Origin: Propionivibrio sp.
Lineage (GTDB): Bacteria > Pseudomonadota > Gammaproteobacteria > Burkholderiales > Rhodocyclaceae
Direction: 5' to 3'
Assembly (NCBI GenBank): GCA_029975435.1
Contig: JARKPC010000246.1
Span: forward strand, 1 to 64,000
Length of the DNA stretch: 64,000 nucleotides
Positions 46,644-55,772 of this stretch are shown one piece after another (position 1 is the stretch's first letter; the number at the start of each line of letters is the position of its first letter). A program made the translations under genes and the position numbers. The notes beneath the pieces were generated by a model, which was given only the letters and a program-made list of their open reading frames with translations, was not told where the DNA came from and made no database searches.

Positions 46644-48209
46644 ATGCTGAAGCCGTTGCGCCCGAACAGTCTCGATATCCTGATTCTGTTGTTGGGCTAC
46701 ATCGTCCTCGACTGGGCAAGCTACATCAGCCCGTTGCACGGACTCAGCATCACGCCGTGGAATCCCGCTCCGGCCCTCGGCCTTCTTTATCTCCTGCACT
46801 TCGGCAAATACGCCGCGGCGCCCCTCGCGCTGGCCATACTCATCGCGGACGCCTGGGTCCGCAATCTGCCTCTCGCGTTTTCCGTTTCCCTCGTGCTGTC
46901 GGTCTTGCTGACTCTCGGTTACTGGGCCATTGCCGAGGTGCTGCGGCGCCGCCTTTCCAGCTGCCGCATATTTAACGATCGCCGCGGGCTATTCTCGTGG
47001 GCATTCATCGTCGTCATCGGCACGATGCTCAACAGCCTGCTGTTCGTCGCCGCCCTGGCCTTGGGCCAGCTGATTCCCATCGAAACCGTCGCCGAGTCCT
47101 TCGTCCACTACTGGGTCAGAGACGGCGTGGGCGTCCTCGTATCGATGCCCCTGCTGTGGATGCTGCTTGATGAGCGCGGGCGCTCCCAATTGCGGGCCAT
47201 CGCCATGACACGCGACGCACCGGCACATCTGGCGCTGACGCTCGCCGCGCTGTGGGTTGCCTTTGGAGTCGGCGCCGCTGCCGATTTCAAGTATTTCTAT
47301 GCCTTGTTCCTGCCGATCATGTGGGCTGCCGCCCGGCACGGCCTCGCCGGAGCCGTGTTCAGCGTGGCCATCGTCCAGGTGGGAATTATCTGTTCGGCAC
47401 AGTTTCTCGAAATTTCCGCCATAACGGCGTTCGAGATTCAGGCGCTCGCCGCGGTACTCTGCCTGTTCGGCTTCTTCATCGGTGTCGTGGTCGACGAAAA
47501 GCAGCGCGTCAGTGCCGAATTGAGACAGACGCTCCGCCTTGCCGCCGCGGGCGAAATGGCCGGAGCGTTGGCTCATGAACTCAACCAGCCGCTAACCGCC
47601 CTGTCGGCCTATGGAACGGCGTGCGAGCAGTTGCTGGAACAGGGTGAAACCGGCGACAAGCTGCGTGAAACCATTCAACGCATGGTCTCCGAATCGTTCC
47701 GCGCCGCCGAGGTGGTGCGCCGTCTGCGCGACTTCTTCCGGACGGGTGCGACCCGGCTCGAACTCGTCGAACTTTCCAACCTGCTGGCCGAAAACGCCAA
47801 ATCACTGAGTGGCAAGGCCCGGCAACATGGCATCGAGTTGATCGTCGAGCCGGCCCCCCAATGCACTCTGATGGCTGACCGTCTGCAACTGGAGGTCGTG
47901 CTGCGCAATCTCCTGACCAACGCGTTCGACGCCGTGGCGGGACAACCGCCAGAGCAAAGAAAGGTGCGTGTTTCGGCATTTCCCGAAGGCGCCGGGCGCA
48001 TCTGCGTGCGCATTGAAGACAGCGGCCCCGGGCTTTCCGGGGCGGCAGCGGCAAAGCTGTTCAAGGCCTTCCAGTCGTCCAAATCCAACGGCATGGGACT
48101 GGGCCTGGTGATCAGCCGCGCCATCGCCGAAGCCCATGGAGGACATCTGATGGCCGAAGTCGCGGACCACGGGGTGTTCAATCTGGTTTTGCCTACAGAA
48201 GGAAAATAA
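46644..48209 (+). CDS. MASE1-domain sensor histidine kinase
   Basis: This 521-residue kinase has an N-terminal MASE1 sensory domain of about eight membrane helices (WNPAPALGLLYLLHFGKYAAAPLALAI is the signature region). The cytoplasmic HisKA domain (ALAHELNQPLTALSAYG) and HATPase domain (LRNLLTNAFDA, IEDSGPGLSG, NGMGLGLVISRAI) follow. The HELNQPL box is typical of the FixL/DctB branch. I choose ATG 46644, which has GGAGG 5 bases upstream, over ATG 46632. It is followed 4 bases later by a FixJ-type regulator and lies divergent from the mrp operon. Confidence 0.88.
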   Translation: MLKPLRPNSLDILILLLGYIVLDWASYISPLHGLSITPWNPAPALGLLYLLHFGKYAAAPLALAILIADAWVRNLPLAFSVSLVLSVLLTLGYWAIAEVLRRRLSSCRIFNDRRGLFSWAFIVVIGTMLNSLLFVAALALGQLIPIETVAESFVHYWVRDGVGVLVSMPLLWMLLDERGRSQLRAIAMTRDAPAHLALTLAALWVAFGVGAAADFKYFYALFLPIMWAAARHGLAGAVFSVAIVQVGIICSAQFLEISAITAFEIQALAAVLCLFGFFIGVVVDEKQRVSAELRQTLRLAAAGEMAGALAHELNQPLTALSAYGTACEQLLEQGETGDKLRETIQRMVSESFRAAEVVRRLRDFFRTGATRLELVELSNLLAENAKSLSGKARQHGIELIVEPAPQCTLMADRLQLEVVLRNLLTNAFDAVAGQPPEQRKVRVSAFPEGAGRICVRIEDSGPGLSGAAAAKLFKAFQSSKSNGMGLGLVISRAIAEAHGGHLMAEVADHGVFNLVLPTEGK

Positions 48210-48213
48210 CGCA

Positions 48214-48849
48214 ATGCCACCCGGCGGATACACGGTATTCATTGTCGAAGACGACCAGTCGGTGCGCGATGCGCTCGGCCTGCTGCTCGGACTGAAAGGC
48301 TACCCGGTAGCCATGTTCGCCGACGCCGAAAGCCTGCTCAGCGCATACCAGCCATCATGGCGTGGCTGCCTGCTCATCGATATCCGCATGCCCGGCATGG
48401 ATGGCTTGGCGCTGCAGAAGCGCCTGCTCGAAATGGGCTCGGTTCTTCCCGCCGTGGTCATGACCGGACACGGCGACGTCAGTTCGGCCCGCGAGGCATT
48501 CCGCGCCAATGCCGTCGATTTTCTGGAGAAACCGATCGATCACGGGCGGCTCATCGGAGCCATCGAGGAAGCCTTCTCCCGGCAAGCGGCCACTGGCGCC
48601 AGGGAACGCCAGCAGAGTGAATTCAATGCCCTCCTGCAAGGGCTGACCCCACGCGAACGCGAAGTCATGGACCTCGTGGTCGGCGGCAAGCACAATCGCG
48701 AAATCGCCGAAATGCTCGGCATCAGCGCCCGTACCGTCGAAGTACACAAGGCCCGCATGATGACAAAACTCGGCGTCGCCGGCGTCCCCGACCTCGTGCG
48801 GCTCAGCCTTTCAGGGCAGGATGCCGGCCCGGCACCGGTTGCCCGCTGA
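48214..48849 (+). CDS. FixJ-type LuxR-family response regulator
   Basis: This is a 211-residue regulator. The receiver domain has the acidic pair (VEDDQS), the phospho-acceptor (LIDIRMPGMDG) and the Lys in LEKPID. The LuxR helix-turn-helix (LTPREREVMDLVVGGKHNREIAEMLGISARTVEVHKARMM) is in FixJ order. It forms a two-component system with the kinase 4 bases upstream. Possible targets, including the mrp operon, are unproven. Confidence 0.9.
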   Translation: MPPGGYTVFIVEDDQSVRDALGLLLGLKGYPVAMFADAESLLSAYQPSWRGCLLIDIRMPGMDGLALQKRLLEMGSVLPAVVMTGHGDVSSAREAFRANAVDFLEKPIDHGRLIGAIEEAFSRQAATGARERQQSEFNALLQGLTPREREVMDLVVGGKHNREIAEMLGISARTVEVHKARMMTKLGVAGVPDLVRLSLSGQDAGPAPVAR

Positions 48850-48869
48850 GCCGGCCCGGACGCCCGGAC

Positions 48870-50540
48870 TTATCCCTGGCCATTGCCCAGCAAGCGGGCA
48901 ACGCCGCAGACCAGCGCGCGGATCGAGGCCGTGACGATGTTGGCATCCATCCCCACCCCGTAGCATTCGCGCTCGCCCCCCGCCAGCATGACCTCCATGA
49001 AGGCGCAGGCCTTGGCATCCTCCCCCTTGCCCATCGAACGCTCTTCGTAGCTGCGCACCTGCACGGCAACGCCGGCGGTACCCAGGGCATGCACGGCCGC
49101 ATCGATCGGCCCGTTGCCCTTGCCGGTCAGAACATACTTTTCGCCATTCTTCTGCACGGTCAGGCGAATCCCCTGTGCGCTGCCATCCTCAAACAGGTGA
49201 TGCTCGACATACGCGATCGGCGTTTCGTTTTCGAGATAGGTGCGCGAGAACAACGCCCAGATATCCGCGGCTTCCATTTCGCCGCCGTGCGTATCGGTGT
49301 AACGCTGCACTTCGCCGGAAAACTCGACCTGCAGCCGGCGCGGCATGACCACGCCGTACTCGGTTTCCAGCAGGTACGCGATGCCGCCCTTGCCCGACTG
49401 GCTGTTGATGCGGATCACCGACTCGTAGCTGCGCCCGAGATCCGCCGGATCGATCGGCAGGTACGGCAGATTCCACTGCTCTTCCGGACGCTGGCGCGCG
49501 AACCCCTTCTTGATCGCGTCCTGGTGTGACCCGGAAAAGGCGGTGAATACCAGATCGCCGACGTAGGGATGGCGCGGATGGATCGGGAGCTGCGTGCAGT
49601 GTTCGTAGTCGCGCGCCACGGCGTTGATGTCGGAAAAGTCCAGGTTCGGCGACACGCCCTGTGTGTACATGTTGAGCGCCACCGTGACGAGGTCGACGTT
49701 GCCGGTGCGCTCGCCGTTGCCGAACAGGCAGCCCTCGACGCGGTCGGCGCCGGCCATCAGCCCGAGCTCTGCGGCGGCGACGGCCGTGCCGCGGTCATTG
49801 TGTGGATGCAGGCTGATGAGGATGCTGTCGCGCCTGGCGAGATGGCGGTGCATCCATTCGATCTGGTCGGCGTAGATGTTCGGCGTGGCCACTTCCACCG
49901 TCGTCGGCAAATTGAGAATGATCTTGTTGTCCGGCGTGGCTCCCCAGGCCTCGGTCACGGCGTTGCAGACCTCCAGCGCGAAATCGAGCTCGGTGGCGGT
50001 GAAGGTCTCCGGACTGTACTCGAGCACCCATTCCGTCTCCGGATTCTCCTGACAGAGCTGCCTGACGAGCTTGACGGCGGAAACCGCCATGTTCACCACC
50101 TCGGCTTTGTCCATTCCGAAAACGATTTCTCGGAACGGACGCGACGTCGCGTTGTAGATATGCACGATAGCCCGTCGCGCCCCCTTGAGCGACTCGAAGG
50201 TGCGCCTGATCAGCGGTTCGCGGGCAGGAGCAAGCACTTCGATCGTCACGTCGTCGGGAATGTGCTTCTCCTCGATCAGCTTGCGCACGAAGTCGAAATC
50301 GGTTTGCGACGCCGACGGGAAGGACACTTCGATTTCCTTCACGCCGATGGCGCACAGGCGCTTGAACATGCGCATCTTGCGCTCGGCGTTCATCGGCTCG
50401 AAGAGGGCCTGGTTGCCGTCGCGCAGGTCGGTGCTCATCCAGATCGGCGCCTTGGTAATGGTGCGGCTCGGCCATTGGCGATCGTCGAGCTTGACCGGGG
50501 GGAAGGCCGTGTATTTGGTGGCGGGGGCTTGCAGCATCAT
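48870..50540 (-). CDS. leuA: 2-isopropylmalate synthase (type 2, LeuA)
   Basis: This 556-residue enzyme condenses acetyl-CoA with 2-oxoisovalerate in the first committed step of leucine synthesis. It has the TIM-barrel start [15 protein letters not shown], the metal-binding HxH ([10 protein letters not shown]) and [14 protein letters not shown]-terminal leucine-binding regulatory domain (about 430-556) follows. The length and the sequence [19 protein letters not shown] identify the longer actinobacterial/yeast-like class. The ATG at 50540 has AAGGAG 6 bases upstream. It diverges from an Lrp-type regulator. Confidence 0.95.
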   Translation of the reverse strand: MMLQAPATKYTAFPPVKLDDRQWPSRTITKAPIWMSTDLRDGNQALFEPMNAERKMRMFKRLCAIGVKEIEVSFPSASQTDFDFVRKLIEEKHIPDDVTIEVLAPAREPLIRRTFESLKGARRAIVHIYNATSRPFREIVFGMDKAEVVNMAVSAVKLVRQLCQENPETEWVLEYSPETFTATELDFALEVCNAVTEAWGATPDNKIILNLPTTVEVATPNIYADQIEWMHRHLARRDSILISLHPHNDRGTAVAAAELGLMAGADRVEGCLFGNGERTGNVDLVTVALNMYTQGVSPNLDFSDINAVARDYEHCTQLPIHPRHPYVGDLVFTAFSGSHQDAIKKGFARQRPEEQWNLPYLPIDPADLGRSYESVIRINSQSGKGGIAYLLETEYGVVMPRRLQVEFSGEVQRYTDTHGGEMEAADIWALFSRTYLENETPIAYVEHHLFEDGSAQGIRLTVQKNGEKYVLTGKGNGPIDAAVHALGTAGVAVQVRSYEERSMGKGEDAKACAFMEVMLAGGERECYGVGMDANIVTASIRALVCGVARLLGNGQG

Positions 50541-50686
50541 GGACGACTCCTTGGATTGACCGGGTGGACGCGTTGTAATGGTGAAATGATATCCAAAAGA
50601 TGACGACAGGCGATTGCGTTTTTAACTCAATAGCCGTCGTTTAAAGCAATAATCAACAAGTTTTTCGTGATATCGTGGCAGTTAAT

Positions 50687-50692
50687 TACAAT
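50687..50692 (+). promoter_or_regulatory. -10 element of the Lrp-type gene
   Basis: TACAAT, one mismatch from TATAAT, lies in an AT-rich stretch of the leuA/lrp spacer. A transcript from it would start near 50699, which favours the ATG at 50716 over that at 50704. The corresponding -35 (TTCGTG) is poor. Confidence 0.4.
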
Positions 50693-50715
50693 TGTTGTTT
50701 TGGATGGGCAATTTA

Positions 50716-51177
50716 ATGGATATCGATCGCTACGACCGGCAGATCCTGCAGATCCTCCAGGAAGACGGTCGCATCAGCAACCAGGACCTGGCCGACCGCA
50801 TCGGACTTTCCCCGTCGCCCTGCCTGCGCCGGCTGCGCGCGCTGGAAGACGCCGGGATCGTGACCGGCTACCGCGCCCTGCTCAACGCCAAGGCGCTCGG
50901 CTATTCCCTGATGGCACTGATCTACATCTCGATGGACATGCACACTCCCGAACGCTTCGAGAACTTCGAACAACAAATCCGGCAGATTTCCGAAGTGCTC
51001 GAATGCCTGTTGATCACCGGACAGGATGCCGATTACCAGATCAAGGTGGTGGTCAAGGACATGGATGCGTTCCAGGAGTTGCTGCTCAACCGCATCACGC
51101 GCATCCAGGGCGTCACGGGCGTACATTCCAGCTTTGTCCTGCGCAAGGTCATCGACAAGACCGCCGTGCCGGTGTGA
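50716..51177 (+). CDS. Lrp/AsnC-family transcriptional regulator
   Basis: This regulator of 153 residues has an N-terminal helix-turn-helix (MDIDRYDRQILQILQEDGRISNQDLADRIGLSPSPCLRRLRALED) and a C-terminal RAM ligand-binding domain (LLITGQDADYQIKVVVKDMDAFQELL). It is divergent from leuA, so regulation of leucine or branched-chain amino-acid genes is plausible. Start 50704 is the alternative. The stop is 3 bases ahead of the next gene, suggesting an operon. Confidence 0.9.
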   Translation: MDIDRYDRQILQILQEDGRISNQDLADRIGLSPSPCLRRLRALEDAGIVTGYRALLNAKALGYSLMALIYISMDMHTPERFENFEQQIRQISEVLECLLITGQDADYQIKVVVKDMDAFQELLLNRITRIQGVTGVHSSFVLRKVIDKTAVPV

Positions 51178-51180
51178 CCG

Positions 51181-52317
51181 GTGAATTCAACAGGGAAGAA
51201 GAACTTGCAGATCGAGCAGACTGAAGCCGTCGTCATCGGCGCCGGGGTGATCGGCCTGGCCTGTGCACGCGCCCTGGCCGGCCGCGGGATTGAAACGCTC
51301 ATCGTGGAGCGGCATGAGGACTTCGGGCAGGAAACCAGTTCGCGCAACAGCGAGGTCATTCATGCCGGACTCTACTACCCCTCCGGCACGCTGAAAGCGC
51401 GTTTCTGTGTCCAAGGCAACCGGGAACTCTACGCCTACTGCGCCGAGCGCGGCATTGCGCACGAGCGCTGCGGCAAACTCATCGTCGCCACGCACGAAGC
51501 GCAGGTCGCCCAACTGCGGAAATTGCAGGAACAGGCCATGCACAATGGCGTCGACGATACGCGCATGCTCGACCGGCACGAGGCAGAAGCGCTGGAACCG
51601 TCTCTGCACTGCGTCGCCGCGCTGCATTCGCCGTCCACCGGCATCATCGATTCGCATGCCTTGATGCTCTCCTTGCTGGGAGATGCCGAAGCGCGTGGCG
51701 CCGTGTTTTCGCCGCGTTCCACGGTGTACGCGATCGAAGCCCGGGAAGGGGCGATCCGGCTGGAAGTCACCAGCGGAGGAGCAGAAGTGCAGCTCGAAGC
51801 GGGCCTGGTCATCAATGCTGCCGGCCTCTCGGCGCCTGCCCTGGCCCATACCATCCGGGATTACCCGCCATCGCTCATTCCCTCCGCTTTTCTTGCCAAG
51901 GGCAACTATTACGCTCTGGCGGGACGATCTCCTTTCGCGCATCTCGTCTATCCCGTGCCCGAAGAGGGCGGGCTGGGCGTGCACCTGACGCTCGATCTCG
52001 GCGGCCAGGCCCGCTTCGGCCCGGACGTGGAGTGGATCGACCGCATCGACTATTCCGTTAATCCGCGCCGCGCCGACCGTTTCTACGCCGAAGTGAGGAA
52101 GTACTGGCCCGAGCTTCCGGACGGTTCGCTGATGCCGGCCTACAGCGGCATCCGCCCGAAGATCAGCGGCCCCGGCGCCCCGGCTGCGGATTTTCTGATC
52201 CAGGGACCGGAAGCCCATGGTATCGCCGGTCTGGTCAACCTGTTCGGCATCGAATCACCCGGCCTCACCGCATGCCTCCCGATCGCCGAACACGCGTGCC
52301 GGCTGCTGACGCCTTGA
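51181..52317 (+). CDS. FAD-dependent L-2-hydroxyglutarate oxidase/dehydrogenase-like (LhgO)
   Basis: This 378-residue flavoprotein of the DAO family has the FAD-binding GxGxxG ([20 protein letters not shown]) and [22 protein letters not shown], the LhgO signature. The C-terminal [44 protein letters not shown] is the typical FAD-anchoring end of the family. It oxidises a 2-hydroxy acid, probably L-2-hydroxyglutarate. The start is GTG at 51181, with TTG at 51205 as alternative. It follows the Lrp-type gene by 3 bases. Confidence 0.87.
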   Translation: MNSTGKKNLQIEQTEAVVIGAGVIGLACARALAGRGIETLIVERHEDFGQETSSRNSEVIHAGLYYPSGTLKARFCVQGNRELYAYCAERGIAHERCGKLIVATHEAQVAQLRKLQEQAMHNGVDDTRMLDRHEAEALEPSLHCVAALHSPSTGIIDSHALMLSLLGDAEARGAVFSPRSTVYAIEAREGAIRLEVTSGGAEVQLEAGLVINAAGLSAPALAHTIRDYPPSLIPSAFLAKGNYYALAGRSPFAHLVYPVPEEGGLGVHLTLDLGGQARFGPDVEWIDRIDYSVNPRRADRFYAEVRKYWPELPDGSLMPAYSGIRPKISGPGAPAADFLIQGPEAHGIAGLVNLFGIESPGLTACLPIAEHACRLLTP

Positions 52318-52339
52318 GCGGATGTCCGGCCGTCGCCCG

Positions 52340-53263
52340 TCAATCCCCGATGCGCAACTGGGCCGGATCGAGCAGGCAGTAGCGCGCGCAACGCCCTTCC
52401 TTGCGATTGCCTTCGTCGCTGACCAGAACGATCTTCGGCAGTCCGTCGACAACGGCGGGACAGACGCCTTCCGCATGGGCGAGATCGGTCACACCGGGCG
52501 CCGTGACGGGTCGCGCCGCATCGGCAGGGTTGCCGCTCCAGAACCACAGCCGGAAACCCGCTGCCGCGCCGGAAACGGGGCCACTGATTACCAGATGCCC
52601 CTTGAGACACGGTACGCGGGACATGCCGCGAATGCCCTGTCCTTGCAAGTCCAGGGTAATCAACGCCTTGGCAATCCGCGGCACTTCGCCTGCCTCGAAG
52701 ACGCCACGGGGATTTTCAAGGCTTGCGACGATCGCCCGGCCGTCGATCAGCGGGCTGCGGAAGCCGAGCAGCAAATGCAGCCCGTCCGCCGTGAAATCCA
52801 GGGCTTCGACGTTGAGCCCTCCCCCACCCTTGACGTCGGTGATGGCAGCCGAGGCGGCGAGCACCGGATGCGCCGACAGCAGCGCGTCTTTCAGGCCACG
52901 GACGGATCGCGGCTCGACCACACGTTCCGCATCGATGCGAAAGCGGACCAGTTTCTCGCGCGACTTCTTGCGCTCGCCCCGTCCGTCCAGAGACTGCGAC
53001 GTCACGGCATAGATCTCGCCTGAGTCCGCCTGCGCCAGCCCCTCCAGATCGTCGAGCTGCCAAAAGCTGTCGTTTAAATCAAAAAAGCCCGCCTCCAATG
53101 GCGTTCGGCCAACGACGCTGCCATCAGACCCGAGCGAAAAAAGGCAAAACGGATGCTCCTTTTCGTCCTCGACGACGAGGAAGCGGCCATCGGGCAGTTG
53201 CACGACAGCCGACGGCTCATAGATCCCCGCGAGGGGCAGAAAACCGGGCGATACCGAGCGCAT
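52340..53263 (-). CDS. DUF3616 family protein
   Basis: This 307-residue protein is predicted to fold as a beta-propeller-like structure with repeated strands (YEPSAVVQLPDGRFLVVEDEKEH, then DDLEGLAQADSGEIYAVTSQS, NVEALDFTADGLHLLLGFRSPL). The DUF3616 pattern is present from end to end. No signal peptide is visible. Function is unknown. ATG 53263 has CTGGAG upstream. It lies 14 bases after rlmL on the same strand. Confidence 0.75.
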   Translation of the reverse strand: MRSVSPGFLPLAGIYEPSAVVQLPDGRFLVVEDEKEHPFCLFSLGSDGSVVGRTPLEAGFFDLNDSFWQLDDLEGLAQADSGEIYAVTSQSLDGRGERKKSREKLVRFRIDAERVVEPRSVRGLKDALLSAHPVLAASAAITDVKGGGGLNVEALDFTADGLHLLLGFRSPLIDGRAIVASLENPRGVFEAGEVPRIAKALITLDLQGQGIRGMSRVPCLKGHLVISGPVSGAAAGFRLWFWSGNPADAARPVTAPGVTDLAHAEGVCPAVVDGLPKIVLVSDEGNRKEGRCARYCLLDPAQLRIGD

Positions 53264-53277
53264 GCAATCTCCAGGAA

Positions 53278-54423
53278 TCAGGCCGGACGGTTGCTTCCGG
53301 CCACCATCTTGAATTCGAACAACCGGCACTCGATGGCGCCGTTGTACAGCGGCGTCTTCTTGCTCGGCGTCAGGCGCATCAGCTTGGGCAGGCGCAGGTC
53401 GGCAGTCAGCAGGTAGCAGTTCCACCCCGCGAACTTGCGCTTCAGCGCACTGCCCAGCTGCGGGTAAAACGCTGCCAGTTCTTCCTGCTCGGACAGGCGC
53501 TCGCCGTAGGGCGGGTTGGCAATCAGGATGCCGGAGGGGGCCGGCGCATCGATTTCCAGGATATCGCCGGAACTCAGGGTCACCGCGGGCAGGAGCCCGG
53601 CGCGATCGAGGTTGGCCAGCGCGGCGCGCACGGCCACCGGCGAGATGTCGCTGCCGTAGATCTGCGCATGCTGCGCCGGCTTCTCCGCATCCTGTGCGGC
53701 ATCGAGCAGGTCTTTCCAGGTTTCCAGCCGGAAATTTCTCAGGCGCTGAAAGCCGAAGCTGCGCCCGCCCGCGCCCGGAGCAATATTCAGCGCCATCTGC
53801 GCAGCCTCGGACAGGAAGGTGCCGCTGCCGCACATCGGGTCGAGCAGCGGCGTACCCGGCTGCCAGCCGGACAGGCGCAGGATGCCGGCCGCCACGTTCT
53901 CCTTGAGCGGCGCCTCGACGGTCTTCTGGCGCAGACCGCGCTGGTAGAGCGGCGCGCCGGAAGTGTCGATGTACAGCGTGCATTCGTCAGCCGTCAGGAA
54001 ACCGTGGATGCGCACCTCCGGTTCGCGGGTATCCACGTTCGGACGCGCCCCCTTGTCGGCGCGGAAGCGGTCGCACACCGCGTCCTTGATGCGCAGGGTG
54101 ATGAACTCCAGGCTCTTGAGCGGACTCTTTACGGCCACCACGTCGACCCGGATCGTCTGCTTGGCGGCAAACCATTTCGCCCACGGCGTATCGAGAGCCA
54201 GCTTGTAGATATCGTCCTCCCGGACGTACTTGCCATTGGCCACGCGCCAGAGAACCCGCGTGGCGATGCGCGAGCGCAGGTTGATGGCGTAGCAGGCCGG
54301 CCAGTCGGCAACGAAATGCACACCGCCGGGAATCGCCTTCAGGTCGGCAACGCCGGCGGCGGCGATGTCTTCGACCAGCAGGGGCTCGAGGCCGCGCGGG
54401 CAGGTGGCGAAAAATTTTTCCAC
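53278..54423 (-). CDS. rlmL: 23S rRNA (guanine-2445-N2)-methyltransferase RlmL-like
   Basis: This 381-residue protein carries an N-terminal THUMP domain (about 50-160) and a SAM-dependent methyltransferase domain with LLDPMCGSGTFLSEAA, YGSDISPVAV and the base-binding NPPYGERLSEQEEL. It corresponds to the N-terminal half (RlmL) of the fused E. coli RlmKL; the RlmK half is not present. The start is GTG at 54423 with AGGAATCC upstream. Confidence 0.9.
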   Translation of the reverse strand: MEKFFATCPRGLEPLLVEDIAAAGVADLKAIPGGVHFVADWPACYAINLRSRIATRVLWRVANGKYVREDDIYKLALDTPWAKWFAAKQTIRVDVVAVKSPLKSLEFITLRIKDAVCDRFRADKGARPNVDTREPEVRIHGFLTADECTLYIDTSGAPLYQRGLRQKTVEAPLKENVAAGILRLSGWQPGTPLLDPMCGSGTFLSEAAQMALNIAPGAGGRSFGFQRLRNFRLETWKDLLDAAQDAEKPAQHAQIYGSDISPVAVRAALANLDRAGLLPAVTLSSGDILEIDAPAPSGILIANPPYGERLSEQEELAAFYPQLGSALKRKFAGWNCYLLTADLRLPKLMRLTPSKKTPLYNGAIECRLFEFKMVAGSNRPA

Positions 54424-54431
54424 TTGGATTC

Positions 54432-54854
54432 CTAGAAAGGTTTGAGGACGACAAGGACAACCACGATCACCAGCAGGAGTGTCGGCGCTTCGTTGAACCA
54501 GCGGAACCAGACATGGCTGCGCGCATTGGTTCCGCTGTGGAAATCGCGCAAAAGTCTCCTGCAGTAATGGTTATAGCCGAAGAGCAAGGCGACTGCCGTC
54601 AGCTTGGCGTGCAGCCACGGTCCGCTGATGCCGACGACCAGCCACAACCACAGGCCCGACAGCAAGACCAGGTAGCCGATCGGCGTCATGAAGCGATAGA
54701 GCTTGCCCGCCATGAGCAGCAGCCGGTCGCGCTCCGCGGTGCTGCCCGCCGGCACCATGGCCAGGTTGACAAAGATGCGCGGCAGATAGAACAGCCCGGC
54801 AAACCAGCTCACCACGAGGATGATGTGCAGCGCTTTGACTTCAAGATAGGCCAT
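54432..54854 (-). CDS. hemJ: Protoporphyrinogen oxidase HemJ
   Basis: This 140-residue integral membrane protein has four helices. VKALHIILVVSWFAGLFYLPR, which includes a conserved histidine, and the C-terminal NEAPTLLLVIVVVLVVLKPF are typical of HemJ (UPF0093). It oxidises protoporphyrinogen IX in heme synthesis. The start at 54854 has AAGGA upstream and overlaps the SDR stop by 14 bases. Confidence 0.9.
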   Translation of the reverse strand: MAYLEVKALHIILVVSWFAGLFYLPRIFVNLAMVPAGSTAERDRLLLMAGKLYRFMTPIGYLVLLSGLWLWLVVGISGPWLHAKLTAVALLFGYNHYCRRLLRDFHSGTNARSHVWFRWFNEAPTLLLVIVVVLVVLKPF

Positions 54855-55734
54855 GCTTCGTCCTTTCCCGCCAGGCGGCATCGATGCCGTCGACGATCCG
54901 TGGATGGCGCAAGGTGGCCTGGAGTTCCCGGTGCAGGCGCCGATTGTCCAGCCGGCGCGACTCGCTCATGAACGAGAGCTGAACCGGAGAGATCGTCTTT
55001 TCCGCCTCGCTGCGCGAAATGCGCGGCGGTCGCGCCAGCCCGAAGCGATCGGCCACCCGGTCGAAGTACTCGCCCATCTTCATGTGCGAATCGTCGCAGG
55101 CGTTGTAGACCCGGTTGGGGCGTCCCCGGCGCAGGGCCGCGCAAGCCAGCATGGCCAGGTCGTCGGCATGAATGTGGTTGGTGAACACGTCGTCCTCGGC
55201 GCACAGGACAGGCGTGCCCTTTTGCAACCGCTCGAGGGGAAGCCGATCCGCAGCATAGATGCCAGGCGCGCGCAGGATGCTGACACACACCCCGGAACGA
55301 GTGCCAAAGCGGCGCAAGCGGCGCTCGGCGTCGACGCGCCGGCGGGCACGCGCGGTCACGGGACGCAACGGACGCGTTTCGGGAACGAGTTCGCCGTCGC
55401 AATTGCCATAAACGCCGCTGGTGCTGATGTACACAAGGCGCTGTGGTAGACTTTTCCCACGGCATAACGATGCCAGCAGCCGGCGCATGCGGGAATCTTC
55501 CGCACCGCGTTCTGGCGGCGGGGCAAAATGCAGGACGATATCGGCCAGGCCGGCCAGACGCTTCAAGGTGGACGGGCGATCGAGATCGGCAACCAGCGGA
55601 CGCACCCCCTTGCCGCGCCAGAATGGCGCCTGCGACGAATCGCGCAACAGGGCGAAAACCCGGTAGCGGCCAAGCAGATGGGGAAGCGTGCGACGGGCAA
55701 CGTCGCCGCTCCCGACAATGAGAAGTGTTTGCAC
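54841..55734 (-). CDS. NAD-dependent epimerase/SDR family protein (YeeZ-like)
   Basis: This 297-residue protein has a GTG start and the Rossmann motif VGSGDVARRTLPHLLGRY at the N-terminus. ISTSGVYGNCDGE contains the active-site Ser/Thr and Tyr of extended SDR enzymes, but the Tyr-x3-Lys pair is not clear in the normal position. Substrate is unknown; E. coli YeeZ is also uncharacterised. It is the first gene of the unit with hemJ, rlmL and the DUF3616 gene. Confidence 0.78.
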   Translation of the reverse strand: MQTLLIVGSGDVARRTLPHLLGRYRVFALLRDSSQAPFWRGKGVRPLVADLDRPSTLKRLAGLADIVLHFAPPPERGAEDSRMRRLLASLCRGKSLPQRLVYISTSGVYGNCDGELVPETRPLRPVTARARRRVDAERRLRRFGTRSGVCVSILRAPGIYAADRLPLERLQKGTPVLCAEDDVFTNHIHADDLAMLACAALRRGRPNRVYNACDDSHMKMGEYFDRVADRFGLARPPRISRSEAEKTISPVQLSFMSESRRLDNRRLHRELQATLRHPRIVDGIDAAWRERTKHGLS

Positions 55735-55772
55735 GGGCGGATTTTACCGGATTACCCGTTAGCGGAGATTTG

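Noticed and set aside
46356-46799. Minus-strand open frame of 147 codons upstream of mrpA
   Set aside because: It overlaps the kinase start, lacks a ribosome site and shows no family features.
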